NCBI GenBank assembly: GCA_963822615.1
Contig: CAWGIM010000015.1
Location: 658,593-722,592 of the forward strand
DNA: 64,000 bases
Direction: 5' to 3'
From: Trebonia sp963822615
GTDB taxonomy: Bacteria; Actinomycetota; Actinomycetes; Streptosporangiales; Streptosporangiaceae
This document shows positions 42,132-51,378 of the stretch, in pieces. Made by a program: the position numbers and the translations under genes. How positions within the stretch are numbered: the first letter of the stretch is position 1; the number at the start of each line of letters is the position of its first letter. The notes beneath the pieces are model-generated. The model saw nothing but the letters and a program-made list of their open reading frames with translations. It searched no databases and was not told the DNA's origin.

Positions 42132-43709
42132 TCAGGCGGGCACCGTGTGCGCAGTGAACCGGTACGTCTTGGTGGCGGTCTTAACGATGATCGAGGAGTA
42201 GGCGTGGCCGGTGCTGCCGTTGCTGCCGAACGCGGTCAGGCCGGTGACGGTCACTGTGGCGGTCTGCTCGAGTGAGCCGCTGAGCTGCACGAAGCCGGTC
42301 GCGGTGGCCTGCTGGCCGCCCCAGCCGGTCCAGGTAAGCCCGCCGGCCAGCTGCGACCCGTCCGCGGTGAGCTTGATCTCGGCCGGCTGCACCTTCATGT
42401 CCGTCCCGGTCCCGCTGTCGGTGCACCCGCCCAGCGGGTTGGTGCACACGGTCACCGCGGTCCCGCTGCCCGCGGCCCCGGTCCCCGTGGTGCCGCCGCC
42501 GGCGGTGGCACTGGACGAGCCGCCAAGGAACGCCGGCGGCTTGGGCGAGGGACTGAGCGCCAGCGAGATCGCCACCCCGGCCCCGGCCGCGACCGCCAGG
42601 CCGAGCACGGACGGCAGCAGCCAGCGGGGGCCGCGCCGCCAGGCCGGCACCCTGAGCTCGGTCTCCGGCGCGGGCCGGCCGCCCCTGGCCGCCTCGGTCG
42701 CCAGGGCGGGTCCGGCCGCCTGGGTGGCGCCGGCTCCCCTGGGGGCTCCGGCTCCCCGCTCCGGGGCAGGTGCGGCCGGGGTGGCCGGGGTGGCCGGGGG
42801 CGGGGGCAGCACCGGGGTGTACTCGCTCGACTCGAGCAGCGCCGACACCCGGTCGGGCCAGAACTTCCCCGGGGTGACCTGCGGGTAAGCGGACGCGCTG
42901 GCGGCCACGTCGTCCATCAGCTGGCCGACGGCCGGCCGGGCGGCGGGGTCCTTGGCCAGGCAGGCGCTGATCAGCGGGCGCAGCGCGGCCGGGACCTGGC
43001 TGAGGTCGGGCTCGCCGTTCACCACCCGGTAGGCGACCGCGAACATCTCGCCGCCGCTGCCGAACGGCGGCCCGCCGGTGGCGGCGAAGGCGAGCACGCT
43101 GCCGAGCGAGAACACGTCGCTTGACGGGCCGACCGGCTTGCCCTCGGCCTGCTCGGGCGACATGTAGGCGGGGGTGCCGATCGTCATCCTGGTGGCGGTG
43201 ACCACGGTGCCGTCGGTCGTCCGGGAGATGCCGAAGTCGATGACCCGCGGCCCGTCGGCGGCGATGAGGATGTTGCCCGGCTTCAGGTCCCGGTGGATGA
43301 GCCCGTGGGAGTGGATCGCCTGCAGTGCCTCGGCCAGCCCGCCCGCCAGCCGCCAGACCGCGTCCTCGGGCAGCGGACCGGACCGGCTGATCAGGTCCGA
43401 CAGCGACGGCCCGGACACGAAGGTGGTGGCCAGCCAGGGCGGGCTGTCGTCGGGCCCGGCGCCGACCACGGCGGCGGTGTAGGCGTCGCTGACCGCCTGC
43501 GCGGCCGCGACCTCACGCCGGAAGCGCTGCATGAACTCCGGGTCGCGGGCCAGGTCGGGGTGCACGACCTTGACCGCGACCGGCCGGCCGCCGGGCGAGT
43601 AGCCGAGGTAAACCCGTCCCATGCCGCCCGCGCCCAGCCGTGCCTGCAGGCGGAACCCGCCGACCTGCCGCGGATCATAATCCGCCAATGGCTCCACGAT
43701 TGCGACCAT
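42132..43709 (-). CDS. transmembrane serine/threonine protein kinase
   Basis: A 525-residue PknB-type kinase. It has the glycine loop LGAGGMGRVYLG (from 25), K47 (AVKVV), the HRDLKPGNIL catalytic loop near 140, DFGISR near 160 and GTPAYMSPEQ near 180. After a Pro/Ala juxtamembrane linker comes one TM helix (about 385-410), then an extracellular beta-rich domain with a CTNPLGGC cysteine pair. No PASTA repeats are present, so it does not resemble cell-wall-sensing PknB. ATG 43709 was chosen because it precedes a normal kinase N-terminus; the frame stays open to 43802. Confidence 0.93.
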   Translation of the reverse strand: MVAIVEPLADYDPRQVGGFRLQARLGAGGMGRVYLGYSPGGRPVAVKVVHPDLARDPEFMQRFRREVAAAQAVSDAYTAAVVGAGPDDSPPWLATTFVSGPSLSDLISRSGPLPEDAVWRLAGGLAEALQAIHSHGLIHRDLKPGNILIAADGPRVIDFGISRTTDGTVVTATRMTIGTPAYMSPEQAEGKPVGPSSDVFSLGSVLAFAATGGPPFGSGGEMFAVAYRVVNGEPDLSQVPAALRPLISACLAKDPAARPAVGQLMDDVAASASAYPQVTPGKFWPDRVSALLESSEYTPVLPPPPATPATPAAPAPERGAGAPRGAGATQAAGPALATEAARGGRPAPETELRVPAWRRGPRWLLPSVLGLAVAAGAGVAISLALSPSPKPPAFLGGSSSATAGGGTTGTGAAGSGTAVTVCTNPLGGCTDSGTGTDMKVQPAEIKLTADGSQLAGGLTWTGWGGQQATATGFVQLSGSLEQTATVTVTGLTAFGSNGSTGHAYSSIIVKTATKTYRFTAHTVPA

Positions 43710-43868
43710 ACCGGCCGCTGCCTGGCGGCGGCGATAACTTGACGCACCGTGCTCCCCAGGAAACGCCCTGCCGGCTATTGCGGCGTGCATTAAAGAATTC
43801 ACCCGGTCGTTTCATAACGTCTCGAAAACGGTTGAACCGTCACCCGGCCGCGCTGCGTACCACCGGGC

Positions 43869-44612
43869 ATGAAGATCCCGACGCCGGTCATCACGCTGAT
43901 CGTCGGCCTCGCCCTGGCCGTTTCGCTGCTTGTCTCCAGCATGACGGCGGTGTCCGCCAAGAAGGCGGCGCTGGCCGCCGCGTCCGCCAGCGCGGCCGCG
44001 GCCGCCCCGGCCACCACCCAGCCGGCCGCCAGCGGGTCATCCGCCGCCACCGCCGCCAGCGCCACCCAGTCGGCGGCGGCCGCCCCGGCGCCGAGTTCGT
44101 CGGCCGGGTTCGTGATCCCGCCGCACGCCAACTACGTGGGCAAGGTGCAGGGCAACCTCGGCTCGGTGGCGATCGTGGTGCACGACACCTTCGCGGTCGC
44201 CTACTTCTGCAACGGCAGCACCCAGGAGGCATGGCTCAACGGCACGCCGCACGACGGGAAGCTGTCGATGACGGGCAAGGGCGGCGCCCGGCTGACCGCC
44301 GACTACGCGCTGGGCCACGCGCGCGGCACGGTGGTCGTCGACGGCATCAGCCACGTGTTCTCCATCATCGCCGTGCACAAGCCGTCCGGCCTGTTCCAGT
44401 CGATCGCGGTGGTGCGCGGCGCCACCGTCAAGGCCGGCTGGATCGTGCTGGCCGACGGCAGCCAGGTCGGCTCGCTGAACCCGAACGTGAACGCGGCCAG
44501 CCAGGTCTCGCAGGCAGCGCCGAAGCTCAACCTGTCCACGCTGACCGCCGACGACGGCGGCGTCACCATCGTCGCCACGCCGATCGACGGCGAGACCGGC
44601 AGCGGGTTCTGA
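43869..44612 (+). CDS. secreted or membrane-anchored protein of unknown function
   Basis: A 247-residue protein. An N-terminal hydrophobic signal-anchor (IPTPVITLIVGLALAVSLLV) is followed by an Ala/Ser/Thr-rich linker (about 30-80) and a globular beta-rich exported domain with one cysteine (YFCNG). I do not recognise the domain. It is followed 23 bp later by a b561-like membrane protein and a Rieske lipoprotein on the same strand, so it may belong to that electron-transfer unit. Confidence 0.7.
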   Translation: MKIPTPVITLIVGLALAVSLLVSSMTAVSAKKAALAAASASAAAAAPATTQPAASGSSAATAASATQSAAAAPAPSSSAGFVIPPHANYVGKVQGNLGSVAIVVHDTFAVAYFCNGSTQEAWLNGTPHDGKLSMTGKGGARLTADYALGHARGTVVVDGISHVFSIIAVHKPSGLFQSIAVVRGATVKAGWIVLADGSQVGSLNPNVNAASQVSQAAPKLNLSTLTADDGGVTIVATPIDGETGSGF

Positions 44613-44635
44613 CGGACCCGGAGAAAGGAACCGCA

Positions 44636-45224
44636 ATGGCTGCAGAGTATGGCGAGCCCGCGCCGACCAGGATGGATCCGGTCCAGCCCGACCAGTCCGC
44701 CCGGCTGCTGGTCGTGCCGGCGCTGGCCGGCTGCCTGGTGGCGCTGACACTCGGGCTCTACGGCCGGCTGCACTCACCGACCGGGGTGGCGGTCGACGTC
44801 ATCGGGTTCTCGAGCCCGGCCACGGTCAAGGCGTGGCTGGCCACCGTCGCGGTCCTGTTCGCGGTCGTCCAGGTGGTGTCCTCGCTGGTCATGTACGGCA
44901 AGGTGCCGCGGGTGAGCGCGCCCTCGTGGATCGGCGGGCTGCACCGCTGGTCGGGCCGTATCGCCTTCATCTTCACGGTGCCGGTGGTGGTGCACTGCCT
45001 GTACGCACTCGGTTTCCAGACCTTCAGCGCCCGGGTGCTGGTGCACTCGGTCGGCCGGCTGCCTGTTCTTCGGCGTCTTCACCGTCAAGATGCTGGCGCT
45101 GACCAAGCGCGGCCTGCCGGGCTGGGTGCTGCCCGTGTTCGGCGGCCTCGCCTTCGCGCTGCTGGTGCTGATCTGGTTCACCTCGGCCTTCTGGTTCTTC
45201 TCCTTCTTTGGATTCCGGCGATAA
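44636..45224 (+). pseudogene. DUF6529-like membrane protein (b561-type), frameshifted near 45053
   Basis: Starting at ATG 44636 (GAAAGGA upstream), the product has four predicted TM helices. Histidines sit in LHRWSGRIAF, VVVHCLYALGF and RVLVHSV, positions that could ligate heme b. Near 45053 one extra G (in CGGTCGGCCGG) breaks the frame. Without it translation reads VAGCLFFGVFTVKMLAL through WFFSFFGFRR to TAA 45222-45224. As given, the frame instead runs on into the downstream gene. A sequencing error is quite possible because the rest is well conserved. Confidence 0.75.
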
Positions 45225-45244
45225 TTGAGGCGATAATCGAGACG

Positions 45245-45802
45245 ATGAGCGACATGCGGGACAGCAACCAGGCAGTATCACCAGGCCACCAGCAGAGCCA
45301 GGCAGTATCACCGAGCCGCCGGGCACTGCTAGCCGGGGCGGGCGTAGCGGGCGTGGCGGCACTGGCCGGCTGCACCACCTACGACGCCAACAACGGCGGG
45401 ATAACCGGCCCGCCCCCGTCCAGCGCCGCCCCGAGTAGCCAGTCCGCGGCCGGCACGCCCGCGGGCACCGCCTCGGCCGGCGCTGGCGGCGCGCCCGCCA
45501 GCAGCGCCGCCCCGGCCAACGCGCTGCTCACCACGGCCGAGGTCCCGGTCGGCGGCGGCAAGATCATCACCGGCAAGAACGTCGTGGTCACGCAGCCGCA
45601 GGCGGACTCGTTCAAGGCGTTCACGGCCGTCTGCACGCACCTCGGCTGCATCGTGAGCACGGTCTCGGGCGGGACCATCAACTGCCCGTGCCACGGCAGC
45701 CGGTTCAGCATCAAGGACGGCTCGGTCGTCAACGGGCCGGCCACCAGCCCGCTCGCCCCGGTCGCCATCAGCGTCGACGGGACCTCAATCGTCCAGGGCT
45801 GA
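45245..45802 (+). CDS. Rieske [2Fe-2S] Tat-lipoprotein
   Basis: A 185-residue exported Rieske protein. Twin arginines R25-R26, a hydrophobic run and the lipobox LAGC (C43) indicate Tat export and lipid anchoring. After a Ser/Ala/Gly linker, the Rieske domain has CTHLGC (C130, H132, C135) and CPCHG (C147, C149, H150): iron ligands C130/H132/C147/H150 plus a C135-C149 disulfide as in high-potential Rieske proteins. A repeated QAVSP at residues 9-13 and 19-23 comes from a short DNA duplication. Its 3' end overlaps the convergent sigma gene by 18 bp. Confidence 0.92.
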   Translation: MSDMRDSNQAVSPGHQQSQAVSPSRRALLAGAGVAGVAALAGCTTYDANNGGITGPPPSSAAPSSQSAAGTPAGTASAGAGGAPASSAAPANALLTTAEVPVGGGKIITGKNVVVTQPQADSFKAFTAVCTHLGCIVSTVSGGTINCPCHGSRFSIKDGSVVNGPATSPLAPVAISVDGTSIVQG

Positions 45803-46370
45803 TCCCGTTAAGGGCCGCAGTCCGCGTTCCTCGAGCACCACCTCGAGCACCCGCAGCGCGTAGTACACCCGGGACTTGACCGTGCCGACCGGGATGCCGA
45901 GGGCCGCCGCGGCCGCGGCCGGCGGTCTGGTCGCGCAGGATCGTCTCGTGCAGCACCTGCCGGTGCGAGGAGGTCAGCTCGCGCATCGCGTCGGCCACCG
46001 CCACCCGCAGCACGGTGTCGGCCGTGTCGTCGTCCACCGGCAGGTCGGGGCGGGTGCCCTCGCCGCTCTCGGCCGGCCGGGCCCGGCGGCGGCGGTGCTC
46101 GTCGATCACGATGCGCCGCGCCACCGCGGTCAGCCAGGGCATCAGTGACGGCACCGAGTGGTCGAGGCGGGCGGCCTCGCGCCAGGCGCGGACCATCGTC
46201 TCCTGCACGATGTCCTCCGCCTGCTGCCGGTCGCCGCCGGTCAGCCGCAGCACGAAAGACATCAGCGGCGCCCGGTAGGCCCGGTAGAGCGCCGTGATGG
46301 AAGCGGCATCGTCCTCACCGCCGGAGATCCCCGTCAGGCCCGAGTGGGAATCCCCGCCCCCAAGACTCAC
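45785..46370 (-). pseudogene. ECF sigma factor, frameshifted near 45920
   Basis: From GTG 46370, sigma region 2 (AEDIVQETMVRAWREAARL, PWLTAVARRIVIDE) is intact and region 4 begins TSSHRQVLHETILRDQT. One extra base in the GC run around 45912-45925 (CCGCCGGCCGCGG) then breaks the frame. Removing it restores LGIPVGTVKSRVYYALRVLE and a stop at 45785-45787, a normal sigma region-4 helix-turn-helix. The affected stretch encodes an alanine run, so a homopolymer-like sequencing error is plausible. It converges with the Rieske operon and is likely its regulator or co-functional partner (inference). Confidence 0.8.
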
Positions 46371-46532
46371 AGGGCTATTTAATAACGCGCACCAGGCCAG
46401 CCGGCAACCTTACCGGCCTGTAAAGCATTAATAGTAATAGAAGCAATAATAAACAGCATCACGCTAACTAGACCGTATTGCGAACTGGCTGATTGATTGT
46501 TTCGGCCCGAAGCAGGTGCCCGGAAGCCAGCC

Positions 46533-48320
46533 TCAGTCGAGGATCTCGCAGATGCTCGCCCCGCTGGTGAGGGTGGCGCCCGCCTCGGCCGCCAGGCCGG
46601 TCACGGTGCCCGCCTTGTGCGCGTTGACCGGCTGCTCCATCTTCATCGCCTCGAGCACCAGGATCAGCTCGCCCGCGGCGACCTGCTGGCCCTCGGTGAC
46701 GGCGACCTTGATGACGGTGCCCTGCATCGGCGCGGTGAGCGCGTTGCCGGAGACGGCAGCCGCGCCGCCGCCCTTGCGCTGCCGCCGTGGCTGTGTGCCC
46801 CCCGCGCCGCCGGCCGCGGGCGCGCCCGCCGGAGCGACGGCCAGTGCCGCGGGCAGGGTGACCTCGAGCCGCTTGCCGTCCACCTCGACCACGATCGTCT
46901 GCCGGGAGCCGGCCTCGTCCTCGCCGCCCGCGCCGTCGGCCGTGTACGGGGCGATCTCGTTGTTGAACTCGGTCTCGATCCACCGGGTGTGCACGGTGAA
47001 CGGGCCGTCGCTGCCGTGCGTCTCGGGGGAGAAGGCAGGGTCGGCCACGACCGCGCGGTGGAACGGCAGGGCGGTGGCGAGCCCGCTGACCTCGAACTCG
47101 GCCAGGGCCCTGGCCGCCCGCTGCAGCGCCTGGCCGCGGCTGGCGCCGGTGACGATGAGCTTGGCCAGCAGCGAGTCCCAGGCCGGGCCGATGACCGACC
47201 CCGCCTTCACCCCGGAGTCCATCCGGACACCGGGCCCGGACGGCGGCTGCCAGCCGGTGACGGTGCCGGGGCCGGGCAGGAAGCCGCGCCCGGGGTCCTC
47301 GGCGTTGATCCGGAACTCGAACGAGTGGCCCCGCTGCGGCGGGTCGTCGTAGCCGAGCGCCTCGCCCTCGGCGATCCGGAACATCTCGCGCACCAGGTCG
47401 ATGCCGGTCACTTCCTCGGTGACCGGGTGCTCGACCTGGAGCCGGGTGTTGACCTCGAGGAACGAGATGGTGCCGTCCTGGCCGACGAGGAACTCGCAGG
47501 TGCCGGCGCCGACGTAGCCGGCCTCGCGCAGGATCGCCTTGGACGAGGAGCGCAGCAGCGCGTCCTGCTCGGGGCTGAGGTAGGGCGCGGGCGCCTCCTC
47601 GACCAGCTTCTGGTGGCGGCGCTGGAGCGAGCAGTCCCGGGTGGAGACGACGACGACGCTGCCGTGCCGGTCGGCCAGGCACTGGGTTTCCACGTGCCGC
47701 GGCCGGTCCAGGTAGCGCTCGACGAAGCACTCGCCGCGGCCGAAGGCGCCGACCGCCTCGCGGACGGCCGACTCGTACAGCTCGGGGATCTCCTCCAGGG
47801 TGCGGGCGACCTTGAGGCCGCGGCCGCCGCCGCCGAAGGCCGCCTTGATCGCCACCGGCAGCCCGTGCTCCTCGGCGAACGCGACCACCTCGGCCGCGCC
47901 GGCCACCGGGTCGGCGGTGCCGGCCACCAGCGGCGCGCCCGCCCGCTGGGCGATCTTCCTGGCCGCGACCTTGTCGCCGAGGTCGCGGATGGCGGCCGGC
48001 GGCGGCCCGATCCAGGTCAGCCCGGCGTCGAGGACCGCCTGGGCGAACTCGGCGTTCTCGGACAGGAACCCGTAGCCGGGGTGCACCGCGTCGGCGCCCG
48101 ACTTGGCGGCGGCGTCCAGGATCTTGCCGATGTCCAGGTAGCTGGCGGCGGGGGTGTCGCCGCCGAGCGCGAACGCCTCGTCGGCCGCCTGCACGTGCGG
48201 CGCGTCCCGGTCGGGGTCGGCGTAGACCGCGACGCTGCCGATCCCGGCGTCCCGGCAGGCCCGGGCGACGCGGACGGCGATCTCACCGCGGTTGGCGATG
48301 AGTACCTTGGCGATGGTCAT
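46533..48320 (-). CDS. acyl-CoA carboxylase alpha subunit (biotin carboxylase + BCCP)
   Basis: A 595-residue bifunctional subunit. The N-terminal biotin carboxylase has KVLIANRGEIAVRVARACRD, the ATP-grasp loop AAFGGGGRGLKVAR near 165, EVNTRLQVEHPVTEE near 285 and RINAEDP. A linker (400-520) follows, and the C-terminal biotinyl domain carries K560 in LEAMKMEQPV. It carboxylates its own biotin with ATP and bicarbonate for transfer to acyl-CoA. It is the last gene of the thiolase-beta-epsilon-alpha operon, 15 bp after the epsilon gene. Substrate choice (propionyl-CoA or longer) is set by the beta subunit. Confidence 0.95.
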   Translation of the reverse strand: MTIAKVLIANRGEIAVRVARACRDAGIGSVAVYADPDRDAPHVQAADEAFALGGDTPAASYLDIGKILDAAAKSGADAVHPGYGFLSENAEFAQAVLDAGLTWIGPPPAAIRDLGDKVAARKIAQRAGAPLVAGTADPVAGAAEVVAFAEEHGLPVAIKAAFGGGGRGLKVARTLEEIPELYESAVREAVGAFGRGECFVERYLDRPRHVETQCLADRHGSVVVVSTRDCSLQRRHQKLVEEAPAPYLSPEQDALLRSSSKAILREAGYVGAGTCEFLVGQDGTISFLEVNTRLQVEHPVTEEVTGIDLVREMFRIAEGEALGYDDPPQRGHSFEFRINAEDPGRGFLPGPGTVTGWQPPSGPGVRMDSGVKAGSVIGPAWDSLLAKLIVTGASRGQALQRAARALAEFEVSGLATALPFHRAVVADPAFSPETHGSDGPFTVHTRWIETEFNNEIAPYTADGAGGEDEAGSRQTIVVEVDGKRLEVTLPAALAVAPAGAPAAGGAGGTQPRRQRKGGGAAAVSGNALTAPMQGTVIKVAVTEGQQVAAGELILVLEAMKMEQPVNAHKAGTVTGLAAEAGATLTSGASICEILD

Positions 48321-48335
48321 TTCTTCTCCAAGCGG

Positions 48336-48578
48336 TCAGCGCGGCAGGGCGGAGGCACGCCAGCCCCCGGGCCGGGGACGAGGGAATTCAGTCCGAACGG
48401 ATGCGTGCTCGGCCCACCAGGAACGGCGCGCGGCCCCGGTCGCGGGGCCTGTCGCGGTACTGCCGCCGGCCGCCTGGGCCGCCAGCAGTACCGCCACCAC
48501 CGCGGCCAGCTCGGCTGGCGTGGGCGTGCCGCGCACCACGGTGATCACCGGGGCCGGCCTGTCGTCCAGGGCGGTCAT
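48336..48578 (-). CDS. acyl-CoA carboxylase epsilon subunit
   Basis: An 80-residue protein. It has VVRGTPTPAELAAVVAVL (near 14-31), typical of the actinobacterial AccE/PccE family, and the C-terminal PGGWRASALPR motif shared by these subunits. It starts at ATG 48578, overlapping the beta-subunit stop by 4 bp (ATGA), and precedes the alpha gene. Epsilon binds beta and stabilises the alpha-beta complex in Streptomyces and mycobacteria. It is easy to miss because it is short and embedded in a longer spurious frame. Confidence 0.93.
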   Translation of the reverse strand: MTALDDRPAPVITVVRGTPTPAELAAVVAVLLAAQAAGGSTATGPATGAARRSWWAEHASVRTEFPRPRPGGWRASALPR

Positions 48579-50173
48579 AGCGGGATGTTGCCGTGCTTCT
48601 TGGGCGGGAGGGTCTCCCGCTTGGTCCGCAGGGAGATCAGCGCCCTGGTGACGGCGGCGCGGGTCTCGGCCGGGCGGATGACGGCGTCGACGTAGCCGCG
48701 CTCGGCGGCGGCGTAGGGGTTGGCGAGGGTGTCCTCGTACTCCTGGGTCCGCAGCGCGCGTAGTTCCTCGGGGTTCTCCGCTGCGGCGAGGTCGCGGCGG
48801 TAGAGGATGTTGACGGCGCCCTGGGCGCCCATGACGGCGATCTGCCCGGTGGGCCAGGCGAGGTTGATGTCGCCGCCGAGGTGCTTGGAGCCCATGACGT
48901 CGTAGGCGCCGCCGTAGGCCTTGCGGGTGATGACGGTGACCTTGGGGACGGTGGCCTCGGCGTAGGCGTACAGGAGCTTGGCGCCGCGGCGGATGATGCC
49001 GGCCCATTCCTGCCCGGTGCCGGGCAGGAACCCGGGCACGTCCACGAACGTCAGCACCGGGACGCTGAAGGCGTCGCAGGTGCGGACGAAGCGGGCGGCC
49101 TTCTCGCTGGCGTCGATGTCGAGGCAGCCGGCCAGGTGCATCGGCTGGTTGGCGACCACCCCGACCGGCATCCCGGCGACGCGGCCGAACCCGGTCACGA
49201 TGTTGCGCGCGAAGCCCTCGCTGACCTCGGTGAACTCCCCGTCGTCGAGGACCGTCCCGATCACCGTGTGGATGTCGTAGGGCTGGTTGGGTGAGTCCGG
49301 GATCAGGGTGTCAAGCGCCTCGTCGCCCGCATTGACCTCGTAGTCGGGGACCACCGGCAGGGCGGGGGGCTCCTCCATGTTGTTCGACGGCAGGTAGGAC
49401 AGCAGGAGCTTGGCGTACTCGATGCAGTCTTCCTCGTCGGCGGCCTGGTAGTGGGCCACGCCGGAGCGGGTGGCGTGGGTGTGGGCGCCGCCCAGCTCCT
49501 CCATGGTGACGTCCTCGCCGGTGACGGTCTTGATCACGTCGGGCCCGGTGATGAACATGTGGCTGGTGCCCTCGACCATCAGGGTGAAGTCGGTCACCGC
49601 CGGTGAGTACACCGCCCCGCCGGCGGCGGGCCCCATGATCAGCGATATCTGCGGGATGACGCCGGAAGACCGCACGTTGCGGAAGAAGATCTCCGCGAAC
49701 AGTCCCAGCGCGACGACGCCTTCCTGGATCCGGGCGCCGCCCCCGTCGTTGATCCCGACAACGGGGCAGCCCACCTTCATGGCGTGGTCCATCACCTTGA
49801 CGATCTTCTCGCCGTAGACCTCGCCCAGGGACCCGCCGAACACGGTGAAGTCGTGGGAGTAGACCGCGACCGGCCGCCCGTCCACCGTGCCGGTCCCGGT
49901 GACGACCCCGTCCCCGTAGGGGCGGTTCTTCTGGATGCCGAAGTCATGGGCCCGGTGGCGGGCCAGCTCGTCGAACTCCACGAACGAGCCCTCGTCAAGC
50001 AGCAGCGCGATCCGCTCGCGGGCGGTGAGCTTGCCCTTGGCGTGCTGCTTCTCGATCGCCGCGGCCGACCCCGCGTGCACCGCCGCGTACCGCCGCCGTT
50101 CCAGGTCCGCGATCTTCCCCGCGGTGGTGTGCAGGTCAAGCGGCTCGTCGGCCGGGTGTGCCTCGGCGGTCAC
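48575..50173 (-). CDS. acyl-CoA carboxylase beta subunit (carboxyltransferase)
   Basis: A 532-residue carboxyltransferase with two crotonase-like halves: ARERIALLLDEGSFVE near 50, GINDGGGARIQEG near 130 and VDVPGFLPGTGQEWAGIIRRGAKL near 405. It moves the carboxyl group from biotin to acyl-CoA; the acyl chain specificity cannot be read reliably. GTG 50173 overlaps the thiolase stop by 4 bp. The frame continues upstream to 50233 but inside the thiolase gene. It forms a complex with the alpha and epsilon subunits encoded downstream. Confidence 0.94.
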   Translation of the reverse strand: MTAEAHPADEPLDLHTTAGKIADLERRRYAAVHAGSAAAIEKQHAKGKLTARERIALLLDEGSFVEFDELARHRAHDFGIQKNRPYGDGVVTGTGTVDGRPVAVYSHDFTVFGGSLGEVYGEKIVKVMDHAMKVGCPVVGINDGGGARIQEGVVALGLFAEIFFRNVRSSGVIPQISLIMGPAAGGAVYSPAVTDFTLMVEGTSHMFITGPDVIKTVTGEDVTMEELGGAHTHATRSGVAHYQAADEEDCIEYAKLLLSYLPSNNMEEPPALPVVPDYEVNAGDEALDTLIPDSPNQPYDIHTVIGTVLDDGEFTEVSEGFARNIVTGFGRVAGMPVGVVANQPMHLAGCLDIDASEKAARFVRTCDAFSVPVLTFVDVPGFLPGTGQEWAGIIRRGAKLLYAYAEATVPKVTVITRKAYGGAYDVMGSKHLGGDINLAWPTGQIAVMGAQGAVNILYRRDLAAAENPEELRALRTQEYEDTLANPYAAAERGYVDAVIRPAETRAAVTRALISLRTKRETLPPKKHGNIPL

Positions 50174-51366
50174 AGGGTGGCCCCTTCCGGAACGCGGAGG
50201 ATAAGTGCGTCGCCCTGCCCGCCGCCGCCGCACAGCGCGGCCGCGCCGGTGCCGCCGCCGCGGCGGCGCAGCTCCAGGGCGAGGGTGAGGGCGAGGCGGG
50301 CGCCGCTCATCCCGATCGGGTGGCCGAGGGCGATGGCGCCGCCGTTGACGTTCACCCGGTCGGGCGACACCCCGAGGTCGCGGATGGACGCCAGGGCGAC
50401 GGCGGCGAAGGCCTCGTTGATCTCGATGAGGTCCAGGTCGCTGAGGGTGGCGCGGCCATCCCGGCGCAGCGCGTCCTTGATCGCGTTGGCCGGCTGGAAC
50501 AGCAGCGACGGGTCAGGGCCGGCCACCGTGCCGTAGCCGCCGATCTCGGCCAGCACCGGCAGCCCGAGCTCGGCCGCCCGCTCCTTGCTGGTCACCACGA
50601 CCGCGGCCGCGCCGTCGGATAGCTGGGAGGCCGACCCGGCGGTGATGTTGCCGTTCTCGGCGAAGGCGGGCTTCAGCCCGGCCAGCTTGTCGGCGGTGGT
50701 GCCGGGCCGCACTCCCTCGTCGTCGGTGACCGTTACCGAGCCCTTGCGGCCGGCGATGGTGACCGGGACGATCTCCTCCGCCAGCAGCCCGTCCTTGATC
50801 GCGGTGGCGGCCCGGGCGTGCGACTCGGCCGCGAACTCGTCCTGCTGGGCCCGGCTGATGCCCAGCCCGGTCTGGTACTTCTCGGTCGCCGCGCCCATCG
50901 AAACCCCGTCGAACCCGCAGACCAGGCCGTCCCGGTCGAGCGCGTCGGCCAGCACGCCGTTGCCGTACTTGATCCCGTTCCGGCTGCCGGCCAGCAGGTG
51001 CGGCGCGTTGGTCATCGACTCGGTGCCGCCTGCCACCACGATGTCGCTGTAGCCGGCCGCGACCTGCGCGGCTGCCTGCGCGATGGCGGTCAGCCCGGAC
51101 AGGCAGAGCTTGTTGACGGTGAGCGCGGGCGCCCCCATCGGGATCCCGCCCGCGGCGGCGGACAGCCGGGCCGGGTTAGGGCCGATACCGGCCTGCACCA
51201 CGTTCCCCATGATCACCGAGTCGACCTGGTCTCCGGTGATCCCGGCCCGCTCCAGCGCGGCGGCGATCGCCGTCCCGGCTAGTTGCGGGGCCGTCAGCGG
51301 CGCGAGTGCGCCGAGAAGTTTGCCGATCGGGGTACGCGCCCCGGCGACGATGACAGGCTGCGGCAT
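50170..51366 (-). CDS. acetyl-CoA C-acyltransferase (thiolase)
   Basis: A 398-residue degradative/biosynthetic-type thiolase. It has the nucleophile C88 in NKLCLSG, GGTESMTNAPHLL near 115, NEAFAAVAL near 318, GHPIGMSGARL near 350 and the C-terminal CGGGGQGDA. It forms or splits 3-oxoacyl-CoA. ATG 51366 was chosen because AAAGGAG lies 5 bp upstream and the open frame before it passes through the operators. It leads the operon with the carboxylase, which suggests that the cleavage products (acetyl-CoA, propionyl-CoA) are carboxylated. Confidence 0.95.
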   Translation of the reverse strand: MPQPVIVAGARTPIGKLLGALAPLTAPQLAGTAIAAALERAGITGDQVDSVIMGNVVQAGIGPNPARLSAAAGGIPMGAPALTVNKLCLSGLTAIAQAAAQVAAGYSDIVVAGGTESMTNAPHLLAGSRNGIKYGNGVLADALDRDGLVCGFDGVSMGAATEKYQTGLGISRAQQDEFAAESHARAATAIKDGLLAEEIVPVTIAGRKGSVTVTDDEGVRPGTTADKLAGLKPAFAENGNITAGSASQLSDGAAAVVVTSKERAAELGLPVLAEIGGYGTVAGPDPSLLFQPANAIKDALRRDGRATLSDLDLIEINEAFAAVALASIRDLGVSPDRVNVNGGAIALGHPIGMSGARLALTLALELRRRGGGTGAAALCGGGGQGDALILRVPEGATL

Positions 51367-51378
51367 CGGAACTCCTTT

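Noticed and set aside
43640..45802. One 720-codon fused frame across three genes
   Set aside because: The frame passes through the secreted protein and the b561-like gene in the wrong phase and matches the true Rieske gene only at its end. It results from the frameshift near 45053.
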